Below, piece after piece: positions 57,242 to 64,000 of a stretch of 64,000 bases of DNA. A model generated the notes under the pieces. That model had not been told where the DNA came from, searched no databases, and saw nothing but the letters and a program-made list of their open reading frames with translations. Numbering within the stretch: position 1 is the stretch's first letter; every line of letters starts with the position of its first letter. The translations under genes and the position numbers were made by a program. Source of the stretch: Bryobacteraceae bacterium (lineage in GTDB: Bacteria; Acidobacteriota; Terriglobia; Bryobacterales; Bryobacteraceae). The DNA lies in assembly GCA_019748195.1 (NCBI GenBank), contig JAIEPW010000014.1:32523-96522 (forward strand), given 5' to 3'.

Positions 57242-58692
57242 TACTGGAAGGCCGCCGAGGTCATGCGGCGCTGCTCCTCGACAAACTGCTTGCGCTTGCT
57301 GCGCAACGCCATGTATTCGCGCGCTTCCTTGTACAACCGCTTGCGATCGTCGCCATTGAAGAGCGCTTTCCGCACAATGCGCCAGGCAGCCTTCGGGCGG
57401 AAATAATACTCGCCGTAGAAGCGCTCCACCCAGTCCACCAATTCTCCACGGTCCAGGCCCGGATAGGTGATGTTCGGAAGCTGGTGACCCTTGTCGTCGG
57501 TCATCGAGTCGATGGTGATCAACCCGTTCTTGTTCATGTAGTCGTAGAACTCGGTGCCGGGGTACGGGTGCGCGATCGAAACCTGGATGGTCTCGCAATC
57601 GAGTTCCTTGGCGAAGTTGATGGTGTTCTGAATCGAATCCCGCGTCTCGCCCGGCAGGCCCACGATGAAGTCGGCATGGACCAGCATCCCCAGGCTGTGC
57701 GCGTCCTTGGTGAAGCGGCGCGCCATGTCCACCGTCGCGCCCTTCTTGATGTTCTTCAGGATCTGAGGATCGCCCGATTCATAGCCGACGATCATCAGCC
57801 GCCCGCCGGCCTCCTTCATGGCCTTCAGCGTCTCGTAGTCGGTGGTGACCCGCGACGTGCAGCTCCAGGTGAAGTTCAACTTCTTCAACTCCTTGCAAAG
57901 AGCGATGGTGCGCTCTTTCTTGTAGTTGAAGGTGTCGTCGTCGAAGAAGATCTCCTTCAGCCCGGGGAAGTTCTCCAGCGCCCAGCGGCACTCATTCACG
58001 ATGTCGTCGATGGAGCGCAGCCTCCAGCGATGTCCGGAGTGCGTCTGCGGCCACAGGCAGAAGGTGCACATCGCCGGACAGCCGCGCGAGGTGTAGAACG
58101 AGATATACGGGTGCAGCAGGAACGGGACGTTGTACCGGGTGAAGTCCAGGTCGCGCTTGTAGATCTTGGACGCCCAGGGCAGCTCGTCCAGGTTCTCGAT
58201 GACCCCGCCTTCGGGATTGTGCTGCACGTGTCCGTTCTTCCGGAAGCTGACGCCGGGCAGTTCCTCGAGAGGAGTGCCCTTGGCGTAATTGGCGATCTGG
58301 TAATCGAACTCCCGCTTCACGATGAAGTCGATGGCCTTGGTGTCGCGGAACGCTTTTTCCGGCTCCACCGTGACCGGCGGTCCGACGAAGGCAACCTTCA
58401 GCTTGGGGTTGTTGTCCTTCATCATTTCGGCCATCTTGACGTCGACATGCCAGCCGGGCGTGGAGGTGAACAGCACCAGCAGTTCGTAGTCGTTGGCCAT
58501 CGCCACCGTCTGCTCGATCGAGACATGGTGCGGGGGGGCGTCCAGAACCTTGCTGTCCGGAATCATGCCCGCCGGGTAGGTAAGCCAAACCGGATACCAG
58601 TAGGATTCGATCTCCCGCGAAGCCGGCCAGCGAGAACTCGCGCCGCCGTCAAATCCTTCAAAAGAAGGTGGATTTAGAAATAAGGTCCGCAT
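57241..58692 (-). CDS. hpnJ: Hopanoid radical SAM protein HpnJ
   Basis: The 483-residue protein has a B12-binding-like N-terminal part (FLNPPSFEGFDGGASSRW at the start), then the radical-SAM motif C-x3-C-x2-C in SRGCPAMCTFCLWPQTHSG and the TIM-barrel block IFFDDDTFNYKKER. It matches HpnJ, which makes the cyclitol ether side chain of bacteriohopanetetrol. It leads the four-gene run to hpnI. Confidence 0.92.
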   Translation of the reverse strand: MRTLFLNPPSFEGFDGGASSRWPASREIESYWYPVWLTYPAGMIPDSKVLDAPPHHVSIEQTVAMANDYELLVLFTSTPGWHVDVKMAEMMKDNNPKLKVAFVGPPVTVEPEKAFRDTKAIDFIVKREFDYQIANYAKGTPLEELPGVSFRKNGHVQHNPEGGVIENLDELPWASKIYKRDLDFTRYNVPFLLHPYISFYTSRGCPAMCTFCLWPQTHSGHRWRLRSIDDIVNECRWALENFPGLKEIFFDDDTFNYKKERTIALCKELKKLNFTWSCTSRVTTDYETLKAMKEAGGRLMIVGYESGDPQILKNIKKGATVDMARRFTKDAHSLGMLVHADFIVGLPGETRDSIQNTINFAKELDCETIQVSIAHPYPGTEFYDYMNKNGLITIDSMTDDKGHQLPNITYPGLDRGELVDWVERFYGEYYFRPKAAWRIVRKALFNGDDRKRLYKEAREYMALRSKRKQFVEEQRRMTSAAFQ

Positions 58693-58800
58693 CAGAGCCT
58701 CTGTCTAGTGTACGTGACCGCAGCTCCAAAACTCAATGTCGCCACCAGGCGAAATGCGTCAATCGGCCGGCGCGTTGGTCGATAAGACGCGGGACGATGC

Positions 58801-59538
58801 TTAGTTGACGATGTCGGCGGGACTCAGCCGGGCAACCGCCGGACCGTCCTTGCGCAGGTTGGAGAACCGGATGTCCAGCTCGGCGCGGCCCACCACGCGG
58901 GTGTCCACCTGGCTGATCAGCCGGACTGGAACGGCAACGCCCTCGCGGATTTCGTAGTCGCGCACAAACTCCACTTTCTTCAGGAACACCGACGGCGTTT
59001 TCACCAACTGGCCGGACTCGCGCAAGGGCAGATACGTATCCGGGTCCACCCAAAGCTCACCCTTGAACAGCCCTTCCACCTTACGCTTCGGCGTCACCTG
59101 GAAAACATGCACGATCAGCCCTTCCCGGGCGGCCGTGCCCTTGTACTTGAACTTGTAGTTTTCCGGCGTAAGACCAAGGTTGGTCTTCTCCTGCCGCGCC
59201 TGCACCTCGGCGGAAAGGAAGCGGGTGATCACGTCCTTCTTGATGGTGTTGTCGCCGGCCCACTTCAAGGCGCTATACGTCACCTCGCCGACGCGGGAAA
59301 TGGAGCGTAGCGCGTGCAGCGTGCCTTCCTTGTGGAGTTTGACCAGCCGGGCGCGGATATCCACTTCCATCTCGACGCCGCGCAGCACCGAGTTCGGAAT
59401 GGCCTGCAGGTAACGGGAAAGAACTTCGTCGCCGGATTCCGACACCGCCGCCGCCGCCGCGGGAGCCGCGGGCGCCATCACCGGCGTGTTCGCCGGAGCC
59501 ATCCAGAGTAAAAAAACTGCGTATGAAGCGATCACCAA
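58801..59538 (-). CDS. Exported protein, outer-membrane lipoprotein-sorting (LolA-like) fold
   Basis: The 245-residue protein has a signal-like start (VIASYAVFLLWMAPANTPVM) and an Ala/Pro-rich linker. The beta-rich body (FKYKGTAAREGLIVHVFQVT, GELWVDPDTYLPLRESGQLV) resembles the MucB/LolA half-barrel found in many acidobacterial proteins. The start is TTG 59538 or GTG 59535 behind AAGGGG. Function unknown. Confidence 0.6.
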   Translation of the reverse strand: MVIASYAVFLLWMAPANTPVMAPAAPAAAAAVSESGDEVLSRYLQAIPNSVLRGVEMEVDIRARLVKLHKEGTLHALRSISRVGEVTYSALKWAGDNTIKKDVITRFLSAEVQARQEKTNLGLTPENYKFKYKGTAAREGLIVHVFQVTPKRKVEGLFKGELWVDPDTYLPLRESGQLVKTPSVFLKKVEFVRDYEIREGVAVPVRLISQVDTRVVGRAELDIRFSNLRKDGPAVARLSPADIVN

Positions 59539-59849
59539 CTGCTACCCCTTCTTCGGATTCGCGTCTCTCGGTATATACCTTTGGACGCTGTTTCTCACCC
59601 GTTCGAACCGGAAAAATGCAGGTTCGCTGGTAAAAACCGGATGAACTCTGTTGTCCCTATATACTACCGCGTTTTCGGCGCCGGAGTTCAAGTACTCTCA
59701 GCCGCTTCCCATACTGCTAACGCGCAGTCCGGGGGTGAAATCAGCTCAGGGATGTGGGGATGCTGTATTTTCATACAGATACAAGGAGGGCAACCTTCTC
59801 CCCTCGAAACCGCCCAACCCTCCGGGCACTGTGATAATCTGGAGATGTT
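59539..59849. other. Gene-free stretch with a hairpin
   Basis: These 311 bases hold no convincing gene. A hairpin with arms CTGTAT/ATACAG (about 59772-59787) is followed by an AAGGAGGG run. GATAAT (about 59832-59837) is a -10-like element just before the small gene at 59850. Nothing else stands out. Confidence 0.35.
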
Positions 59850-60059
59850 ATGGGAATCCCGAATGTGAAGCGCTTCCGCATCAGCAGCCCGGATGGCGCC
59901 CAGTCCGCCACCTTGATGGCTGTGCTGCCGAAGGGCGCCGATGTCGAAGCCTACGTGGCCGATGCTTCGAAACGCTTTGATTGGAAGGCTTACGAAGAAG
60001 CCAAGCAGAAGCAGTTCAAGATCCGCGTCGGCCAGCAGAAGCAGAAGAAGGCGAAGTAA
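59850..60059 (+). CDS. Small basic protein of 69 residues
   Basis: The protein begins MGIPNVKRFRISSPDGAQSA and has a very Lys/Gln-rich tail (KQKQFKIRVGQQKQKKAK), which suggests nucleic acid or ribosome contact. No family is recognised. ATG 59850 has GGAG five bases upstream. It is convergent with the HEAT-repeat gene, with a GC-rich hairpin between them. Confidence 0.5.
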   Translation: MGIPNVKRFRISSPDGAQSATLMAVLPKGADVEAYVADASKRFDWKAYEEAKQKQFKIRVGQQKQKKAK

Positions 60060-60069
60060 CCGGTTTGCG

Positions 60070-60093
60070 CCCGGCTGCCCGCGGGCGGCCGGG
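60070..60093. terminator. GC-rich hairpin between convergent genes
   Basis: Arms CCCGGC (60070-60075) and GCCGGG (60088-60093) enclose a second self-complementary GCCCGCGGGC. There is no T-run on either side, so terminator function is only possible. Confidence 0.3.
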
Positions 60094-60102
60094 ACTCCAT
60101 CT

Positions 60103-61386
60103 TCACCGGACCCTGCCGCGCAGCGTCCGCAATGCCCGGATTCCTTCCTGCGAAATCGCGGTTTCCTGGTCCTGCGACATGGCCTCCAGGTACTGCAGGC
60201 TTTCCTTCGATCCGGAGTACGCCAGCACCCATCCCATTCCGATCCGCTCGTCCTTGGTGTGCCCGTTCCAGTTTTCCAGTAACTTCCTGCGAACGCGTTC
60301 GTCCCGCGCAGCCTCGATCAGGAAGGCCTGCGCGACGCCCCGCCAGGAGCGCGAGTTCAAAGTCTGCACCAGGTAACGCAGCGGGCTGAACGACTCGTAA
60401 TCGATCGACCCGAGGGCCACCAGGGCGAAGGCCTGGGCGGTTTTGGACCGCGCGGACCGCTCGTTGTCATAGATGGCCTGGATCGCGGGCTTGTCCTCCG
60501 GGTTGCCGATGCGGCCGAGGCCTTCCGCGGCCGCGGCCCGCACTCCGTCCTCCCGGTCGGAGAGGTTCGGCAGGAAGATCTGCCGGTTTGCGGGGTCCGG
60601 AAGCATGGACAACGCCGACAACGCCGCCTGCCGCACCTTCGGGGTGCGCGCGCGTTCCAGAGCCTCGCGCACTTCGGGCGCCACTTCGGTGGCGCGCAGC
60701 AACCCCACCGTTTCGAGCGCGGTTACTTGAACGCGCTCCTCCAGGTCGCGGACCAGGAACGCCACACGCGGTCCGGCGGACCCATCGCCGATCTTCTGCA
60801 GCGCGATCAACGACTCGATCATCAGGCGGTCGTCCTTGGAGCGCAGCGCGTCCAGCAGGTCCGGCACCGCGGCTTTCCCCCGCAGCACGCCCACCGCGCG
60901 AGCCGCCGTCGCGCGCCCGATCAGGCTCGCGCCTCCGCGAACCAGGCGTCCCAGCGCCTCGATCACCTCGGGACGGACCTCCACATACGACTCGATCGCC
61001 GTCGTGTCCGTCGAATCGATCCATTTGGTCTGGATCGTGTTCCCCATCCGGCGAATGGAGCCGGAAATCCCCGACTTCACGTACCCGGGCACGTAGAAAT
61101 TCACCAGCCCCTCGGTAGCCCGGATCTGAATCTCGGCATCGTCATCGCGGGTGGCTTTCACCAGCGGATCGATGCTGCCGCGCGTGCCGATCTCCACCAG
61201 GCTGCGCACCGCCTCGCCGCGAACCTCCCATTCCGGGTCGGCCAGAAAGGGATCCAACTGCGGGATCGCCTCCGCGCCCTTCCGGGCTAACTCCTTGATT
61301 TGACGAACTTTCTGCTTTCCTTCGGTGGAGGTTTGGGCGGATAGAAGAACCGCTGCCGCCAGCAGCGCGGCGATCCGGAAGGGCAT
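60103..61386 (-). CDS. Exported HEAT-repeat protein
   Basis: The 427-residue protein has a signal peptide (MPFRIAALLAAAVLLSAQ) and at least nine HEAT-like helical pairs (WEVRGEAVRSLVEIGTRGSI, ERVQVTALETVGLLRATEVA, DGVRAAAAEGLGRIGNPEDK and others). It is a periplasmic scaffold for protein-protein contact. It lies 23 bases after the third ADOP gene on the same strand and may be co-transcribed with it. Confidence 0.88.
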   Translation of the reverse strand: MPFRIAALLAAAVLLSAQTSTEGKQKVRQIKELARKGAEAIPQLDPFLADPEWEVRGEAVRSLVEIGTRGSIDPLVKATRDDDAEIQIRATEGLVNFYVPGYVKSGISGSIRRMGNTIQTKWIDSTDTTAIESYVEVRPEVIEALGRLVRGGASLIGRATAARAVGVLRGKAAVPDLLDALRSKDDRLMIESLIALQKIGDGSAGPRVAFLVRDLEERVQVTALETVGLLRATEVAPEVREALERARTPKVRQAALSALSMLPDPANRQIFLPNLSDREDGVRAAAAEGLGRIGNPEDKPAIQAIYDNERSARSKTAQAFALVALGSIDYESFSPLRYLVQTLNSRSWRGVAQAFLIEAARDERVRRKLLENWNGHTKDERIGMGWVLAYSGSKESLQYLEAMSQDQETAISQEGIRALRTLRGRVR

Positions 61387-61409
61387 AGCTTCATCCTACC
61401 GCAACGGAG

Positions 61410-63767
61410 TTAACGCACCCGGCCCTGAAGAACCGGAAGCGGATCGCGGAAAGCTGCACGCGTGGCAGGAATCGCAGCCGCCACCAACACGATGCCCGCG
61501 AACGCGATTGCGGCGGCCGTGATATCCCCGGGCTCCACCCGCCCCGTTCCCTCTGCGATACTTGCCAGCCAGCGTGAGGATGCCACGGCAACGACCGTCC
61601 CGGCAGCGAGCCCCACTAGGGTCGCGAGCATCATCGTTCGCAGCAACCGGAAAACGATCGAAGCAGCGGCGCCCCCACAGGCAAGACGCACACCGATTTC
61701 ATGCATCCGGCTGATCGAAAACATCGCGGCAAGTGCGAAGCTGCCCGCGCCGGAAATCAAGAGCGTGGCTGCCGCGAAGATTCCCAGAATGGATGCAACC
61801 GCCCGCCAGGGCGCCTGCGCTGCCGCGACCAAGGAAGGCATGCTCTGCCAGTCGTCGACCGGTAGCGGGAGTCGCAGAGCGTTCAAGCGCGCCCTCAACG
61901 CCGGGATGACAACCTGGCATTGAGAGCCGCAGCGAACGATCAGGTGGACGGAGGTGGGCGACCTGGGGAAGGCGCCCTCGATCGGAATGTACACCCGCGC
62001 CGAAGAATCGCTCTCCCCGAAAGCGGATCGAACGTTGGCCGCGATACCCACCACGTTCCTGGGGCTTTTTTCACCCTCGAAGTGGATTGTTCTGCCGCGA
62101 TCCATCGCGGTGTCCCCGAACAACAGCCGGCCTGCCGCTTCGCTGACGACTGCCTGCGCAGGCGAACCACGTTCGAACGCGCCTTGCACTGGAATCCCCA
62201 GGGTGCCGAAGTAGTCCCCGGCCACGGCGCTGACCGTCACCATGGTTCCTTGGGCGGAAAGCCGCCGGGAATCCGCGCCGAAGTACATGGGCAGATCTCC
62301 AGCCAGGCTGGCGCTAAGAACGCCGGGAACCTGCGTCGTGACGTCAAGAATCTCGCGCTGCGTGCGTGCCGCGCGCTCCGCATCGAACGCGGGCGGCAGG
62401 AACGCGAGCCGCAGTTGGTGAACGCCTGCCGGTTCGAAGCCCAAGCCCGCGGAGCGGACGTCGAGGTAGGATCTCGCCGTGGCGGACGCGCCCGCCCCCA
62501 AGGCCAGGCCCAGCGCCAATTGAAGGGCGAACAAAGCCACGAATGCTCGGGTGCCGATCGCGGGTATCCATTGCAACCCGCTCTCCCGAAGCGCATCGAG
62601 ATGATCCTGTCGGGCGAGGCGGACACAAGACAACGCCGTTGCTGACATCACCAGGAGAAACGCAATCGCGGCCGACAGCAATGCCGGTTCCACGCGCGGC
62701 TCAAGGATGGCGAGCTGGGCGGACATGTTCGAGATCGTCTGTTCGAGAAGGCGTCCGAACCAATGGCTGGCAAGCGCCGCCGCGGCCGAAGCCAGAACGG
62801 CGCGCAGCATTCCAGCCCGCATTTCGGAGAACACAATCCGTGTCAGACTGGCGCCCAGGGCCGCGCGCACCGCGATTTCGTGTCTCCGGCGCGCCAGGGC
62901 GGCGCGAAGGAGGCCGAACACATTCACGAAGGCGATCAGGAGTACCGCGAGCGCGGCGAGCGTCACCGCCAGAATGGACTCTCTCGTCCCAGTGACCAGC
63001 CGCCCGCGTAGCGGGACTACATTGACGCGATCGCCAAACCGGATACCGGTTCGCGCGGTGTGCAATTCCCCCAGTCTTTTGAGCAGCGTGTTCATCTCCT
63101 GTGCGACGGCGGCTTGGTTGGTCCCCGGCCGCGCCCTTCCGACCCAGCCGGATGCCGGGCCTAGGGATGTTTCGCCGGTGTTTTCCGAGCGCACGGGCTG
63201 CGCGACCCAAACCTGAGTCGCCACCGGGAAGCGGAAGCCCTCCGGAACAACCCCAACGACTGCGAAGCTGCGGCCGTTGAGAATCAGTCTGTGGGCCATG
63301 GTCCGATCGGACGCCATCCGTACTCGCCAGAAATCGCGGCTCACAGCCGCCTCGCCTTCCTGCGCGGGCCATCGTCCCATGAGCGGTTTCAGGTAGAAGA
63401 CGTCGAAAAAGGCCGGCGACACCGTGGCGATAAGGGTCCGGCTGGTGACGGGCTCCACTCCGACGTTGGCATAGCCGCTGGAATAGCGGGCCAAATTTGA
63501 CAACGTTTTCGCCTGGCCCCACCAGTCTTCCGGCCTTTGAGCCGGGGGATTGGAGAGTCCACCCAGGTGATACACGCCGTCCAGGTCAACTGGAAGCGGG
63601 TGGAGAACAAATTGATCGGCGAGCAGGAGAAGTGTTGCCAGGATGCCGGCCGAGGGGCCGGCGAGTAAGACCGGCCAAATCGCTCCGCGAAGTTGCCGCG
63701 AAATCCTCCTGGGCTCTGGTGTCGGAAGGCCCCATTTGCCACTCAGCGGCATCCAAGCCCAATTCAT
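61410..63767 (-). CDS. ADOP-family permease, shorter variant
   Basis: The 785-residue membrane protein is a divergent tandem FtsX/MacB permease: the first helix is at LAGPSAGILATLLLLADQFV, the middle helices are near residues 265-385 and the end reads FRDPLPVLQGRVR. The N-terminus is short and the usual G-x-G-x-T-x-x-F pattern of the first helix is weak, so it may be degenerate. ATG 63767 has GGAGGAAG upstream. Confidence 0.85.
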   Translation of the reverse strand: MNWAWMPLSGKWGLPTPEPRRISRQLRGAIWPVLLAGPSAGILATLLLLADQFVLHPLPVDLDGVYHLGGLSNPPAQRPEDWWGQAKTLSNLARYSSGYANVGVEPVTSRTLIATVSPAFFDVFYLKPLMGRWPAQEGEAAVSRDFWRVRMASDRTMAHRLILNGRSFAVVGVVPEGFRFPVATQVWVAQPVRSENTGETSLGPASGWVGRARPGTNQAAVAQEMNTLLKRLGELHTARTGIRFGDRVNVVPLRGRLVTGTRESILAVTLAALAVLLIAFVNVFGLLRAALARRRHEIAVRAALGASLTRIVFSEMRAGMLRAVLASAAAALASHWFGRLLEQTISNMSAQLAILEPRVEPALLSAAIAFLLVMSATALSCVRLARQDHLDALRESGLQWIPAIGTRAFVALFALQLALGLALGAGASATARSYLDVRSAGLGFEPAGVHQLRLAFLPPAFDAERAARTQREILDVTTQVPGVLSASLAGDLPMYFGADSRRLSAQGTMVTVSAVAGDYFGTLGIPVQGAFERGSPAQAVVSEAAGRLLFGDTAMDRGRTIHFEGEKSPRNVVGIAANVRSAFGESDSSARVYIPIEGAFPRSPTSVHLIVRCGSQCQVVIPALRARLNALRLPLPVDDWQSMPSLVAAAQAPWRAVASILGIFAAATLLISGAGSFALAAMFSISRMHEIGVRLACGGAAASIVFRLLRTMMLATLVGLAAGTVVAVASSRWLASIAEGTGRVEPGDITAAAIAFAGIVLVAAAIPATRAAFRDPLPVLQGRVR

Positions 63768-63828
63768 CCCAAGAACTTCCTCCTTGAGAAAAATTAAAAT
63801 CCTTTAATTACTTTGTCAAGGGAATTCT

Positions 63829-63859
63829 AAAGAGAAACCGCGCCTCCGGAGAGGCGCGG
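63829..63859 (-). terminator. Intrinsic terminator of the right-edge gene
   Basis: Arms CCGCGCCTC (63838-63846) and GAGGCGCGG (63851-63859) form a 9-bp stem with a four-base loop. On the minus strand it is followed by TTTCTCTTT. It lies just after the partial gene ending at 63887. Confidence 0.75.
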
Positions 63860-63886
63860 CTTGAGGAATCAAAGTCTAAAACGGAC

Positions 63887-64000
63887 TCAGTCGTCCGCCC
63901 GGACCCAGCCATCGGCCCAATTGGACCGCTGCCCGCCCTGATCCAGATACGCCGACTTCAGCTTGTCCAGCGCATCCGCCGGCAGCGCCTTGCGCTTCTC
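63887..64000 (-). CDS. C-terminal end of a gene entering from the right edge (partial)
   Basis: A minus-strand frame continues beyond 64,000 and stops at TGA 63889-63887. The visible 37 residues end [12 protein letters not shown], preceded by [20 protein letters not shown] recognise no family. A strong terminator hairpin after the stop supports it as a real gene end. Confidence 0.6.
   Translation of the reverse strand, partial: EKRKALPADALDKLKSAYLDQGGQRSNWADGWVRADD

Overview
The window looks like GC-rich chromosomal DNA of an acidobacterium, most likely of the Solibacter/Bryobacter type. This rests on three large 'ADOP'-type macrolide-exporter-like permeases (one with its own PadR regulator), a VWA-domain protein of the acidobacterial sort, a leftover TIGR03437-type domain and a hopanoid side-chain cluster. 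The species assignment is inference; no rRNA or complete tRNA is present.

Region 1 (1 to about 22,230) is the right part of an integrated mobile element. Its backbone is a PRTRC-type plasmid/ICE gene set: single-strand binding protein, PRTRC-E, PRTRC-C (a small ubiquitin-like protein ending in Gly), a PRTRC-F-like protein, then after a gap PRTRC-B (E2-like) and PRTRC-ThiF (E1-like). About 13 kb of cargo fills the gap. First comes a minus-strand run of eight overlapping or near-touching genes (14,924 down to 4,385): hsdM with an extra N-terminal helix-turn-helix, hsdS, hsdR, a YgjP-like metallopeptidase, then a complete type II CBASS (patatin effector, CD-NTase, E2-E1 Cap2, JAB Cap3). Next, on the plus strand, are an RHH-GNAT pair, an XRE-ImmA pair and a membrane-anchored GIY-YIG protein. 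A 47-nt tRNA-Lys(CTT) 3' fragment ending in CCA at 22,229 is the likely right attachment site. No integrase and no intact tRNA lie in the window, so the left end is outside.

Region 2 (22,192 to about 24,140) is a retron-like locus on the minus strand: a reverse transcriptase with the retron NAxxH and VTG motifs, an XRE regulator, an 84-residue protein, and upstream a structured segment that may be the msr-msd RNA.

Region 3 (24,240 to 64,000) is chromosomal: a broken gene; a MoaD/ThiS-like protein overlapping a BNR-repeat protein; phenylalanine 4-hydroxylase behind an inverted repeat; a DUF2520-like protein and uvrB; an orphan Cas6-like protein in a short operon with a hydrolase and a DUF547 protein; a DUF2306/DUF4386 segment flanked by copies of the DUF547 gene end; histidine-degradation genes hutU, hutG-like and hutI; an inositol-monophosphatase-like gene, an Hfq-like protein and a VWA protein; permeases; gamma-glutamyltransferase; an FKBP; a MocR regulator divergent from a PLP-decarboxylase/cupin/aminotransferase cluster; a PadR-permease pair; hpnJ, two small transporters and hpnI; a HEAT-repeat protein; a third permease; and a partial gene at the right edge.
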